Shown: positions 34,077 through 44,063, numbered from the stretch's first letter. The stretch is 51,214 nucleotides of DNA from Candidatus Kapaibacterium sp. (GCA_026418625.1 JAOABA010000005.1:1-51214); one strand, 5' to 3'. Notes: generated by a model from the letters alone, not told the origin. Numbers and translations: made by a program.

Positions 34077-34865
34077 ATGTTAGTTATACCCGAAATAAAA
34101 ATTCGTAATGGAGAAAGCCTATTTACTATTCAAGGTGAAGAAGGAACCGAAGAATTTTATGAAAATCTTAAAAAAAATCCCTTTCAACTTTGTCAATTGC
34201 TAAGAACTGAAAATGCAAAAACAATAATAGTAACAGATTTAGATGGAATAGAACAAGAACAGGTGATTAATTTTGATGTTATGTGTATGTTAACATCAAG
34301 CACCGAAATACCTATTCAAGTTCTTTCTGGTTTTGGTTCTTATATTGAATGTGAATATCTACTTAGTTTTGGCATTAGAATGATTTATCTTACTAATTTA
34401 CCTTTACTTCAACCTGAAACTGTCATTAAGCTAATCAAAAAATACTCTTACGCAAAAATTGGATTTTATATTAATGAATCGGAAGGTTTTATTAATTTTC
34501 ATAACACCAAAAAGGTTATGCCAGTAAATGAATATTTGGAATTTATTATGAGCCTTGGAGGAAAAAGATTTTACTATGAAAATGAAGTCTGGGCAAAAGA
34601 TAAATCTTTAGTCGATTATAACTATTTAATTGATTTAGCTCGGAATACCGACATAAAATTTAATGTTGCCAATTCAGTTGATACAGTTGAGGATTTATGG
34701 AAAATAGCAAAATACGATACAAAAATTATTGGAAGTGCTATTATTTGTGAGCCATTATTTTTTAATCATTTTGCCTGTCAAAAAATCTGGCGAAAAGCCG
34801 AAGCTGACTCAATCAAAAACAAGAATATTTTTAATCTTCAAACAAACTATAATAAAGAGTCATAA
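34077..34865 (+). CDS. HisA-like TIM-barrel protein lacking catalytic aspartates
   Basis: A 262-residue protein with the overall pattern of phosphoribosylformimino-AICAR-P isomerase (HisA). The HisA-like order is LVIPEIKIRNG at the start, VTDLDG (52-57), EIPIQVLSGFGSYIECEYLL (77-96) with FGIRMIYL after it, AKIGFYINESEGF (126-138) and GSAIICEPLF (219-228). The catalytic positions are lost. HisA has IPAID with a catalytic Asp near residue 8, here PEIK with K8. The second catalytic Asp of the GIDxRDG segment is replaced within GFYINESEG. The second phosphate loop (SGGV) reads NVANSV. It is therefore probably not an isomerase but a repurposed paralogue. The context is murI-ruvA, not histidine genes. 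Confidence 0.7.
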   Translation: MLVIPEIKIRNGESLFTIQGEEGTEEFYENLKKNPFQLCQLLRTENAKTIIVTDLDGIEQEQVINFDVMCMLTSSTEIPIQVLSGFGSYIECEYLLSFGIRMIYLTNLPLLQPETVIKLIKKYSYAKIGFYINESEGFINFHNTKKVMPVNEYLEFIMSLGGKRFYYENEVWAKDKSLVDYNYLIDLARNTDIKFNVANSVDTVEDLWKIAKYDTKIIGSAIICEPLFFNHFACQKIWRKAEADSIKNKNIFNLQTNYNKES

Positions 34866-35085
34866 ACTCTATTATTTTACCTTTCAAACATCATCAACGA
34901 AATAGAATTTGAATTCGATAAATCTCTAGATTAAAAGTCCCAAAATTTAGAAGATAAAACAAAAACAAGCCAGAATATATTTGATACTCAAAGATATTGT
35001 TTTCAGTTAATTTTTAAAAGAAGCATTTTTCAGGAGCTAATACAATGAACCCTAATCATAATCTATTAAAATGAAATATTTGTAA

Positions 35086-37527
35086 TCATTTTTGGAAGTA
35101 TATTGTCAATCCAAAAAACATATCCTGATGTTCTTCATAATATTCTTTAGTAAATTCCTTCCCATCACCTTCCCGATAGTAATCAATTACCTTACTTTTA
35201 CTAAAAAATGATAAAACCAAGGATCCATAACCATTTACAGGGAAATTTTTCATTGTTCCTTTTAATTTGAATATATTACCAGTTGTATCGCATCTATAAT
35301 TCTCCATCTTCTTGAATGCATTTGTAGTATCAAAAGTGGTTGCAAATCCTTTGTTCATTACTTCAAATTCATATTCCGATTTATATAATCCATAATACTC
35401 ACCATAAGTTTTTGTAACCTTTCCACTGGTATATTTTATCGATATAGTTAAATCTACATTTATTTCAGTTGGAAATTTACAATTATATGTGTAACTTGGG
35501 AAATTCACGTAACTTATTGTATTTATCAATCTTAGTTCGTTAGCAGTTACAGTTCCTTTAATACTTATTTCAAAAGTAGGTTGCTTATCTGCAAAATACC
35601 ATCCGAGAAATTTAAATTTATAGGTAGTATCAATTATACCAGCTCCAATGATAGCATAAGCAGTGGCAACTGCAAAAAGCTGATTTTTACTATCGTCATA
35701 AAGTTCGAGAATAATTGGGAATATCCCATCATCTTTATATGTATGCTTTACTTCAGTATTATTTTTTACTTTTACTATAGGAGTTTTATCTCCAAAGTTC
35801 CATTCATAACGAGCATTAATAGGTGGATTGTTAATAATTGCTTTCCAAGAATATTCCTTATTCTTTAAGCCATTCATTTTTGCGGGTTCAATTCTCAGTT
35901 CTGAAATCTTTATCCATTTATAATCAATCCAATTTTGGTAGCCGTTAGTCGCTAAGTTCCAAACCCATATTCCTAAATCTGAATTTTTATCTTCTTCATC
36001 AAGTGTATAATCTAATTCGAGCTTTCCTTTTTCTGATCTGGCTAATTCTACATCATTTTTATATAAAGAAATATATGGGTCATTAATACTAAAATTTGAG
36101 CTACCAATTTTGCATTTGATCTGCAGTTGTTTATTCGATTCATACATAATAATATCAGCTAATTCAATTTCCTTACCCTCACTATCTTTTGTAAAGTATT
36201 CGACTTTAGGAAAAACATTTTTGCCAATATTATCGGATAGAGTCTCATCCCAGTAATACCCTATGCTTTCCCAATTAAACAAGGCAGATTTTCCAAAAAA
36301 TGCAAAATTATTATACTGAATACTTGAAGGATCATTAGCATTATCACCTGATATATATGGTTTAAATCTTCCATTTTCAAATTCAATTAAACGTGTTTTT
36401 GATCCCGGAAAATTAGGATCAGCTACATTTATTTTACCATTTGCATAATCAACCGCATACGCTATAATAGCATGAGCTTTAATTTCAGATGATGATGTAG
36501 AAATAATTGTATACAAAGGTTCTCTTGTAACATATATTTGTGCAGCGGCTGCTTTAATTCCCTCTCTTGTATAGGCTTCATAAAAATTCGGTTCATCAGC
36601 ATAAATTGTTCTTACCGAAGAGTAAAAATCATTAAAATATTTTATCCATTGCTTTTCGTTAGTTGATTGAACCATTGAGACAAATTTGATTCCTTTTGGA
36701 TTATCTTGCCAGAATGGGTCAGGTTTTTTCTCTTTGTCAAATTTGTCAAAATAATGATGAATTCCCTTGTTATTTATCTTTTTTTGTGTGGTAAAATACC
36801 AAAGTGCCGATAAACTATGCCCAGAGCAATTTCCTTGTGGTGTTATTATTGAACCCCAGTTTGTAAATTCCCAATCATCAATTCCGGGCTCAAAACCAGT
36901 ACTCATCAAACCGGATTTTTGTAAATCTTCCTCTTTTACTTCTGATAAGACTATGTGGGAGTATAATTCATCGACCAATAACTCTGGTTGGTTAGTTTTA
37001 CCAAATTTTGAATACTGCATTCCATTGCTCATAAAATGTCTTGTTGCTATAACTACTTTCCCACCCGAATATCGAATTACTGGAATAGGTTCTAAAGTGC
37101 CAGTTTTATCATTGTAGAAGAATGCCGCAGCTACAGCTTTATCAGAAATAACAGCAGGTATCTCAAGAGTCATTATCCGCTCAGAGTAACCACCACCATT
37201 AGCTATCTTGATTAAAGGAGAAATTGGCTTGAAGCGATCCCCAAAATTATGACTTTCGATTTTTGCAAAAGATACATTAAAAGTCTTTGTCTGGTCGTAA
37301 CTACCCTCAGGAATGTTTATTTTCATACCCTTGATTTCTTTAGCTTCATCACCAAAGGTAATTATGCCCCCATTAGTGGCAATTGTTTTTGATGGTAAAT
37401 CCTGACGTTCACCTGTTTTGATGTTATTGGTTGAGTCTTTAGGATTATTTACTTCTGGACAGGAGGTTAAAAAAAGAGATAAAAAAGAACATAATACTAA
37501 GAAAAAAATTTGATCTCTCATTTTCAT
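35086..37527 (-). CDS. large lipoprotein with papain-like and PKD domains
   Basis: An 813-residue lipoprotein. The start is placed at MKMRDQ (37527), since AAAGAAAG precedes it; an in-frame codon at 37557 lacks a ribosome site. The lipobox ends LTSC with C23. Parts in order are a ZU5-like beta domain (about 45-160, GGIITFGDEAKEI, NIPEGSYDQTKTF); a papain-like region with QGNCSGHSLSALWYF (Q231, C234), AHAIIAYAVDY (H352) and ADPNFPG (D370/N372); a PKD domain (about 560-630, YEWNFGDKTPIV, HTYKDDGIFPI); and a C-terminal beta-rich region. The Gln-Cys-His-Asp/Asn order matches C1/C39-type cysteine peptidases. It is probably a surface-exposed protease-like lipoprotein. Substrate unknown. Confidence 0.7.
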   Translation of the reverse strand: MKMRDQIFFLVLCSFLSLFLTSCPEVNNPKDSTNNIKTGERQDLPSKTIATNGGIITFGDEAKEIKGMKINIPEGSYDQTKTFNVSFAKIESHNFGDRFKPISPLIKIANGGGYSERIMTLEIPAVISDKAVAAAFFYNDKTGTLEPIPVIRYSGGKVVIATRHFMSNGMQYSKFGKTNQPELLVDELYSHIVLSEVKEEDLQKSGLMSTGFEPGIDDWEFTNWGSIITPQGNCSGHSLSALWYFTTQKKINNKGIHHYFDKFDKEKKPDPFWQDNPKGIKFVSMVQSTNEKQWIKYFNDFYSSVRTIYADEPNFYEAYTREGIKAAAAQIYVTREPLYTIISTSSSEIKAHAIIAYAVDYANGKINVADPNFPGSKTRLIEFENGRFKPYISGDNANDPSSIQYNNFAFFGKSALFNWESIGYYWDETLSDNIGKNVFPKVEYFTKDSEGKEIELADIIMYESNKQLQIKCKIGSSNFSINDPYISLYKNDVELARSEKGKLELDYTLDEEDKNSDLGIWVWNLATNGYQNWIDYKWIKISELRIEPAKMNGLKNKEYSWKAIINNPPINARYEWNFGDKTPIVKVKNNTEVKHTYKDDGIFPIILELYDDSKNQLFAVATAYAIIGAGIIDTTYKFKFLGWYFADKQPTFEISIKGTVTANELRLINTISYVNFPSYTYNCKFPTEINVDLTISIKYTSGKVTKTYGEYYGLYKSEYEFEVMNKGFATTFDTTNAFKKMENYRCDTTGNIFKLKGTMKNFPVNGYGSLVLSFFSKSKVIDYYREGDGKEFTKEYYEEHQDMFFGLTIYFQK

Positions 37528-37801
37528 TTCTTTCTTTATAATATTATTATATAACAATTAAATCAAACTTAGCTAATATTAATTTATAATAAAAATTTTT
37601 TTTTGAAAAATTTCAACTAATATATAGAACTAATAATATTGTTAATTAAAATTTTCGGTCTTATCTTTAAAAATTAAAATTCTTCTTGTTTTATTCTGTA
37701 ACTTAAACTGTTCCATTTGTCTTAATCAACCTTTTAAGAAATTGATTTACAATATTCAATCCAAATTACCGATTTATTAGATTTTTATATCCATTTATCT
37801 A

Positions 37802-39550
37802 ATGAAGGAATTAAAAAGATTTCTACCTTATCTTTATCATTATAGATTCAAAATTATTATTGGTTTTGTTTTCGTTACAATTTCGAACATTTCTTCAACT
37901 ATGATACCAAGGGTTGTTGGAACAACAATAGATACCATCAAGGGAGGCTCTTTCTCGATGGATCAAGTAATCTCTTCCCTTCTTATGATTCTTGGTTTGA
38001 CTTTGGCAAGTGGTCTTTTTATGTTTCTTACCCGTCAAACGATTATTGTTGTTTCAAGATACATTGAATATGACCTTCGGCGAGATTTTCTCTATTCCAT
38101 TGAAAATCAATCAATGGATTTTTTCAATCAACACCCCACCGGCTCAATTATGGCTCATATAACGAATGATATTTCAGCTGCAAGAGAGTTTCTCGGTCCT
38201 GCTATTATGTATGGTGCTAATACTGTAACAACATTCATTTTTGCACTATACTTTATGTTAAATCTTAACCCAACCATTACTTTTATTGCTCTAATTCCAT
38301 TGCCTTTTATAGCTTATACGACATACAAAATTGGCAAAAAGGTTCACTATGCATTCAAAAATGTTCAAGATCAATTTGCTAAACTGACAACTCAAGCACA
38401 AGAGACATTTTCGGGAATAAGAGTTGTAAAATCATACGTCAGAGAGGATTATGAAAGTGATAGATTCTCAGAATATAGCAAAGATTATCTCTTTAAAAAT
38501 CTTAAACTTGCTCGTATTCAGTCATTGATGATGCCAGTTTTGATGATTCTTGTGGGTTCCTCTCAAATTTTAATTCTTGGATACGGAGGATTACAAGTAA
38601 TCAATGGTAATGCTACTCTTGGAGACATCGCTCAATTTTTCATTTATATCAACTTACTTATATGGCCCATAGCTGCTATTGGTTGGGTAACAAATCTTGT
38701 GCAAAGAGCTGCCGCCTCTGCTGGGAGACTCTCAAAAATTTTAGATAGAGAGCCAACAATCAAAGACGGTCATTTGGATAATATCGGCTCTGATTCAAAA
38801 GTTCGGGAAATCAAATTTGAAAATGTTTCACTCAAATACTCAGATGATAGTCCTTATATTCTTCAAAACATTAATCTTACTATCCCTGAAAATTCATCAA
38901 TTGGAATTATTGGTAAGGTTGGAAGTGGAAAAACATCCTTGGTTAACCTTATACCACGACTTTATGATCCTACGACCGGCACTATTACCATAAATGGTAT
39001 TGATATAAAAGAGATTTCTATCAGGACACTAAGAAAACTGATTGGTTACGTTCCTCAAGATTCATTCTTATTTTCAATGACAATTGCTGAGAATATCAAA
39101 TTTGGTAAACCTGATGCAAGCATTGAAGAAATCATCCATTTTGCAAAGATAGCAAATTTACACGATGATATTATGACATTTCCTGAAGGATATAATACTC
39201 TTTTAGGTGAGCGAGGTATAACTCTTTCAGGCGGTCAAAAGCAAAGGCTGGCTATTGCAAGAGCTTTAATAAAAAATCCTGAAATTCTCATTCTTGATGA
39301 TTCACTTTCAGCAGTTGATACACAGACTGAGTCGTTAATTCTTAATGAATTGAAAAAATTTATGAAAGATAGAATATCAATTATTATTTCTCATCGAGTT
39401 TCAACAATTAAGGATTTAGATAATATTATCGTTCTCAAAGACGGCAAAATAGTCGAATCAGGAAATCATAATCAACTTCTTGAATTTAAAGGCATCTATG
39501 CCGACCTTTATCACAAACAGCTACTCGAAGAAGAAATTGAAATGTTATAG
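37802..39550 (+). CDS. ABC exporter half-transporter with a degenerate catalytic site
   Basis: A 582-residue type IV ABC exporter, with six membrane helices (about 15-300) and a C-terminal ATPase. Walker A GKVGSGKTS starts at 371, the Q-loop is GYVPQDSFLFSMTIAENI (415-432), the signature LSGGQKQRLAIARAL starts at 475, and Walker B is ILILDD (495-500). The residue after Walker B is D500 rather than catalytic Glu, followed by SLSAVDTQTE. This is the pattern of the degenerate member in heterodimeric exporters such as TM287/288 and BmrC/D. No partner gene is adjacent: the next gene is convergent and starts its stop one base later. Drug or lipid export is likely. Confidence 0.88.
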   Translation: MKELKRFLPYLYHYRFKIIIGFVFVTISNISSTMIPRVVGTTIDTIKGGSFSMDQVISSLLMILGLTLASGLFMFLTRQTIIVVSRYIEYDLRRDFLYSIENQSMDFFNQHPTGSIMAHITNDISAAREFLGPAIMYGANTVTTFIFALYFMLNLNPTITFIALIPLPFIAYTTYKIGKKVHYAFKNVQDQFAKLTTQAQETFSGIRVVKSYVREDYESDRFSEYSKDYLFKNLKLARIQSLMMPVLMILVGSSQILILGYGGLQVINGNATLGDIAQFFIYINLLIWPIAAIGWVTNLVQRAAASAGRLSKILDREPTIKDGHLDNIGSDSKVREIKFENVSLKYSDDSPYILQNINLTIPENSSIGIIGKVGSGKTSLVNLIPRLYDPTTGTITINGIDIKEISIRTLRKLIGYVPQDSFLFSMTIAENIKFGKPDASIEEIIHFAKIANLHDDIMTFPEGYNTLLGERGITLSGGQKQRLAIARALIKNPEILILDDSLSAVDTQTESLILNELKKFMKDRISIIISHRVSTIKDLDNIIVLKDGKIVESGNHNQLLEFKGIYADLYHKQLLEEEIEML

Positions 39551-39551
39551 T

Positions 39552-41531
39552 CTATTTTTCAACTAAAATTTGAATGAAAAACGGAGTATATTTATCGCTA
39601 ATCTTTATGCCTGAAATACTTTTACTAAAGCTGATATTTATTTTTTGAATAACCCTTTTGTTTAATTCCTTTTGGACAGCACTTGCTAATGGCTCAGCAA
39701 GAGGATTAAAGTATTTAATGGTTACTGATTTGGAATATTCAATGCTTTGTATAATCCTTTGCAAATAATTTCGAAAACTATTTCTCGAATTATGATTAAT
39801 CTCGTCAATTTTATCAGTTAAATCAAAAATATAATAATCATCATAAGTTTTTCCGTCAAGTTCTATTAGCTTCTTGGAATTTGACTCGGAATATGAAATA
39901 TTGAGCAAAGTAGTTTTTGTAACGGGTCTGTCTTTAATATCAATAGCTGAGAATTTCAGCACCAAGGAATCTGATTTGGATAGCAAGTCAGCATAATCCC
40001 TCAAGTTGATTGAGAATTGAACTGGTAAAGAGTCGCCTTCTTTTAATTTTGTTGAATATTTATCATTAATTTTAAGTTCAAGAGTCCACTTTTTTAGTAT
40101 CTCATTTGGACGGCAGGTCAAATAGCAATCAATCGCAGGTGGATCAAGTGAATATTTTATTTCTCCAGCTCTAATTGGATTGAAAAGGAATGGCTCGTCG
40201 GTATCAAAAAATAGTTTTGGTAATGGGTTATTTTTTAACTCTCCCTTGTAGTAGATTGGTTCAGAAATTACAACACGATTCTCATTTATTTTTAAATTAG
40301 AAATAAGTTGATTTTTATAAGATTGGGTTTTTTCAGAAGCTTCTGATTGACTGTCACCCTTAAATAATAAAGGATAAAGGTAAATAGAACTATTAGTCAA
40401 ATTTGATAATCTTTTACTTAAAAGGTTGGTAACCAGAATAAAAAGTGTGTCAATATTATCTGATAAATACTGCACATCATTATCAACTAAAATCAATTTA
40501 TCAGATATTAATCTTATATCAAAATTATTTCCATCATCATTGAACAAATATGGAATGAGTGGATACAGCTTATAAAAGTTTTCCTTTATAATTTTCAGGG
40601 AGCTTACCTGTGTAGCAAAACCAAGCTCAAGCTCCGAAATCTCTTCAGGTTTTTCAAGTATTATAGTTTGGAAACGTGTAGCATATAAATCCAACTTTCC
40701 TAAACCACCGGGTCTGTCGGACGAAAAAATTGCTAAACCTGAGGGAGTTATTACAAAGTCTGACTCATTAAATTTTGTGTTTATATCTGAAAGAGGCATA
40801 GGCTTTTGCCATAATCCTCCAACCCTGACTGAAAAATAAATATCATATCCACCAGGACCATCATAACCATCACTTGCGAAATAGAGAGTATCATCATTAT
40901 GTAGAAAAGGGGTTATTTCATTTCCTGATGTATTCAGTTCTCTAATTGGTGTAAGATTTCCCCAAGTGCCATTGTCCTGCAAATACGCAATCCATAGATC
41001 TGTGTCTTTTCCAGTTGTCAATTTATCAGATGAGAAAATAACATAAGAACCATCTGCAGAAATAGTAAGATGTGAGACAAAAGAATCAAATTGTAAGCTA
41101 TCAAGAAGATATGGCTCTGTCCAAATACCTTTTTTCCTGTCTGATTGATAAATATTTAAATATGATCGCCTCGGAGATTGCCTGAAAGTTGATAAAAAAG
41201 CTTTATTGCTATTATAGAATGATATATAAGCTTGATTATTTCGATTGATGTTAATATCAGCCTTTAATTTTTCAGGTTGTGAAAAATTTAGCGAATCAAT
41301 TAAATTCGCAATGTAAAAATATGAATATCTTTCCTTAGTAGAGTTAAAATATAAGCGGTTTTCAAATTGGTTCCAAGATGGTGCAAACTCATCTTCTATC
41401 GAATTCAGTTGATTTAGATTTAAAGGGTCAGACCATTTTGAGATAATAGTTTGCCCCTTACTCTGCTCGTAATAACTAAGAAATAATAAAAAAATAAATA
41501 TAAATTCTATGACTTTTCTTCTATTCAACAA
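39552..41531 (-). CDS. exported PD40-repeat envelope protein with degenerate OmpA-like regions
   Basis: A 659-residue exported protein. TTG 41531 is the likely start, 2 bases after ktrA; a signal peptide ends near SKGQ. Four PD40/TolB-type beta-propeller repeats are visible: APSWNQFENRLYFNST, TISADGSYVIFSSD, FLHNDDTLYFASDG, and FVITPSGLAIFSSDRPGGLG. Two later stretches (about 355-425 and 555-655) have the helix-strand layout and SYKNQLISNLKI or SAVQKELNKRV phrasing of OmpA-like domains, but lack the usual NRRVE peptidoglycan-binding motif. It is probably periplasmic or outer-membrane associated. It ends one base from the convergent ABC gene. Confidence 0.65.
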   Translation of the reverse strand: MLNRRKVIEFIFIFLLFLSYYEQSKGQTIISKWSDPLNLNQLNSIEDEFAPSWNQFENRLYFNSTKERYSYFYIANLIDSLNFSQPEKLKADININRNNQAYISFYNSNKAFLSTFRQSPRRSYLNIYQSDRKKGIWTEPYLLDSLQFDSFVSHLTISADGSYVIFSSDKLTTGKDTDLWIAYLQDNGTWGNLTPIRELNTSGNEITPFLHNDDTLYFASDGYDGPGGYDIYFSVRVGGLWQKPMPLSDINTKFNESDFVITPSGLAIFSSDRPGGLGKLDLYATRFQTIILEKPEEISELELGFATQVSSLKIIKENFYKLYPLIPYLFNDDGNNFDIRLISDKLILVDNDVQYLSDNIDTLFILVTNLLSKRLSNLTNSSIYLYPLLFKGDSQSEASEKTQSYKNQLISNLKINENRVVISEPIYYKGELKNNPLPKLFFDTDEPFLFNPIRAGEIKYSLDPPAIDCYLTCRPNEILKKWTLELKINDKYSTKLKEGDSLPVQFSINLRDYADLLSKSDSLVLKFSAIDIKDRPVTKTTLLNISYSESNSKKLIELDGKTYDDYYIFDLTDKIDEINHNSRNSFRNYLQRIIQSIEYSKSVTIKYFNPLAEPLASAVQKELNKRVIQKINISFSKSISGIKISDKYTPFFIQILVEK

Positions 41532-41533
41532 TT

Positions 41534-42229
41534 CTAATCTTCAATTAAATTTTTTATATCTTTATCTCTTCCAAACAAAACTAAGACGGCATTTTCGGGT
41601 ATCTTATCATCAGGATTGGGAACACCCACAACTTCGACTTCCTCCCTTTCTCCAATTATAAGCAATCCCCTTTTTTTGATAACCTTTTTAATTGTTATTA
41701 AGTTTACATTATATTTTTGACGTATATTAAGTTCAAGCAAATTTTTTCCAATAAAGGATTTGGGAACGGGTATTTCGTAAATCGCATATTCTTTTGAAAT
41801 CTGAAATGACTCAATCAATCCGGGTATGACTAATCTTTTTACTAAATGGTCAGCTGCTTCTGCTTCAGGAACTAGAAGATCATTTACGTTCATCAGTTTC
41901 AACAATCTTTCGTGCACCACAGAGATAACCCTGCTATAGATTTTTTTAACCCCGATTTCCTGAAGCAATGCAGTAGTCATAATAGAGCTTTCGAAATTCT
42001 CTCCGATTGCGACTATTACAGCGTCCATATCCTCGAGACCGAGCCCTTTCATTGCTTTTGGATCGGTCGAGTCCATACAAATTGCGTGAGTTACTTTTTC
42101 GCTAATCTCATCAATAATTTCCTGATGATTGTCTATGGCTAAGACTTCTGTTCCTAAATCATTTAGTCGTATAGCAAGATTATATCCAAAATAACCCAGC
42201 CCAATAACACAAAATTTTTTTATTGCCAT
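41534..42229 (-). CDS. ktrA: potassium uptake regulatory subunit KtrA/TrkA
   Basis: Cytoplasmic nucleotide-binding gating ring of a Ktr/Trk potassium channel. The 231-residue protein has an RCK-N Rossmann domain (VIGLGYFGYNLAIRL with G10, G12, G15; then AIDNHQEIIDEI and CMDSTDP). An RCK-C domain follows (about 145-225, KSFIGKNLLELNIRQKYNVN and ending VLFGRDKDIKNL). A single RCK pair of this size is KtrA-like rather than the double TrkA of E. coli. It lies 61 bases after ktrB. Confidence 0.93.
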   Translation of the reverse strand: MAIKKFCVIGLGYFGYNLAIRLNDLGTEVLAIDNHQEIIDEISEKVTHAICMDSTDPKAMKGLGLEDMDAVIVAIGENFESSIMTTALLQEIGVKKIYSRVISVVHERLLKLMNVNDLLVPEAEAADHLVKRLVIPGLIESFQISKEYAIYEIPVPKSFIGKNLLELNIRQKYNVNLITIKKVIKKRGLLIIGEREEVEVVGVPNPDDKIPENAVLVLFGRDKDIKNLIED

Positions 42230-42290
42230 AATAATTCAAGATTTATAAAATATTAAATTAAGAATAAATATCTTTATTTAAAAGATTGTG

Positions 42291-44063
42291 TTAACCAACT
42301 ATAACATTTTCCTTTGGTAATCCATATTTTGGATACCTCTCAACTGCAAAAAAGGATATTACGAAAGTCAAAATTCCAATTCTGCCTATAAACATCAACA
42401 AGGTAATTATTAATTTACCACCATCACCTAAATGAAAAGTAACATTTCTTGAGAGTCCCACAGTTCCAAAAGCCGAAACAACCTCGAAAGCCAAATCAAG
42501 TAAATTTTTATCAGGCTCCATCCAACTAATCAATAATAGCGCTAAGATAATTATTGACATCGAGCCAAATATTACTAAATAGGATTTTTGTATAGATTCT
42601 TGAGTTACTGTCCTATTAAAAATGTCTGTTCTGGATTTTCCCTTTATGATATTTAAAAATGACAATACTGCAAGTGAAAAAGTTGTTGTTTTAATTCCTC
42701 CACCCGTCCCACCGGGAGAAGCTCCAATCCACATAAGAATAATGATAATTAAAGCTGTAGGTGCTGTCAGTAATTCAATATTGACCGTATTGAAACCTGC
42801 TGTCCTTGCAGATACTGATTGAAATAGTGAATCATAAATCAATCTGAAAAAATTGCTTGAAATCTTCGGATTATTAATTTCACTGATTAAAATCATTAAC
42901 GCCCCACCAAAAATGAGGATTAAGGTTGTCAGAAGAACAATTTTAGAATGAATGCTAAGTTGATTTCTGATTCGCTTTTTTCTGATAAATTTTGGCCTTA
43001 AATTAAATATATTATTCAGAACAGTAAAACCAAGTCCTCCCAAAATGATTAACAACATAATTGTATTTGTGATAATATAATTATTTATCACTTTTTCATT
43101 CATTGCATTTTCTGAGAAAAGAGAAAACCCTGCGTTACAAAAAGCAGAAACCGAATGAAAAATTGAAACAAAGAGATTTTCAGGATTGTAACTCGAAAAG
43201 CCATTGTTTAAGCCATAATAAATGAGCAAAACACCTATTGCTTCTATTACAAATGTAAAAATCAGGATTCTTATTAAAATGAAAGATACTTTTCCTATGT
43301 TATCTTCGCTCAAAAAATCTTTCATCATTATTTTAAGATAAATACTTGCAGAGCCACCAAAATAAATTGCAAAAAAAGTTGTAAAAGTCATTATACCTAA
43401 TCCACCAACTTGAATCAGGAACAAAATTATCAATTGTCCTTCATAAGTAAATTTTGTTGCCGTGTCAACAACAATTAAACCTGTTACGCATACTGCACTG
43501 GTGGATGTAAATAAGGCATCAATAATACTTATTCTTTGACCTTCATAAGTAGCTTTTGGTAATAATAATAGAACCGTTCCGCATAAAATCAAAATAAAAA
43601 AACTTATTGTAAATATAGCTCCGGGATGTAGCTTTATGTTCCTTAATAAATAATTATATCTCAACGCCTTTAAAATTACTGAAAAGAAAAGCAGGAAATT
43701 AATGATGCTCATACTAATAAGATGAACATAAGGTATATGTAATTTGATTAATAATGTATTTAGAAGATTATGTTGAAACAGATTATCAACTATCAAGAAT
43801 AAGAGCAATATAATTAAAATGATTTCAAATCTGTTAGTTCTTATGTAATTTTTGACTCCACTAACACCAAAAATTTTAATAAGCTCAAGTATTATAAAAA
43901 TGAATGTAAGGAAATAAGTTATAAAGGTTAATGTGTTCTCGATAAAATTTGTTAAATAAAACCCAAAGAAAAAAAGGAAATTACAAAGTGAAACAAGTCC
44001 TAATAGAATAGCAGTAATATCAAGCTTTTGTTTTAACTTTTCCCTTTGTTCCAGATTAAGCAT
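42291..44063 (-). CDS. ktrB: potassium channel/transporter subunit KtrB (TrkH family)
   Basis: Inner-membrane potassium uptake channel. The 590-residue protein has the four pore-loop filter segments: TSAVCVTGLIVVDT (about 188-201), SAFCNAGFSLF, SARTAGFNTVN and SAFGTVGLSRN, each with a filter glycine. The usual KtrB length is about 450. Here roughly 145 N-terminal residues carry four or so extra hydrophobic helices before the first pore unit, as in larger TrkH-type proteins of Bacteroidota. GASPGGTGGGIKTTT is also conserved. The partner ktrA follows on the same strand. Confidence 0.93.
   Translation of the reverse strand: MLNLEQREKLKQKLDITAILLGLVSLCNFLFFFGFYLTNFIENTLTFITYFLTFIFIILELIKIFGVSGVKNYIRTNRFEIILIILLLFLIVDNLFQHNLLNTLLIKLHIPYVHLISMSIINFLLFFSVILKALRYNYLLRNIKLHPGAIFTISFFILILCGTVLLLLPKATYEGQRISIIDALFTSTSAVCVTGLIVVDTATKFTYEGQLIILFLIQVGGLGIMTFTTFFAIYFGGSASIYLKIMMKDFLSEDNIGKVSFILIRILIFTFVIEAIGVLLIYYGLNNGFSSYNPENLFVSIFHSVSAFCNAGFSLFSENAMNEKVINNYIITNTIMLLIILGGLGFTVLNNIFNLRPKFIRKKRIRNQLSIHSKIVLLTTLILIFGGALMILISEINNPKISSNFFRLIYDSLFQSVSARTAGFNTVNIELLTAPTALIIIILMWIGASPGGTGGGIKTTTFSLAVLSFLNIIKGKSRTDIFNRTVTQESIQKSYLVIFGSMSIIILALLLISWMEPDKNLLDLAFEVVSAFGTVGLSRNVTFHLGDGGKLIITLLMFIGRIGILTFVISFFAVERYPKYGLPKENVIVG

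Noticed and set aside
35045-35074. Nine-codon ORF after AGGAG (MNPNHNLLK)
   Set aside because: It is very short, lies in a 220-base convergent gap, and has no following gene on that strand to regulate. Probably chance.
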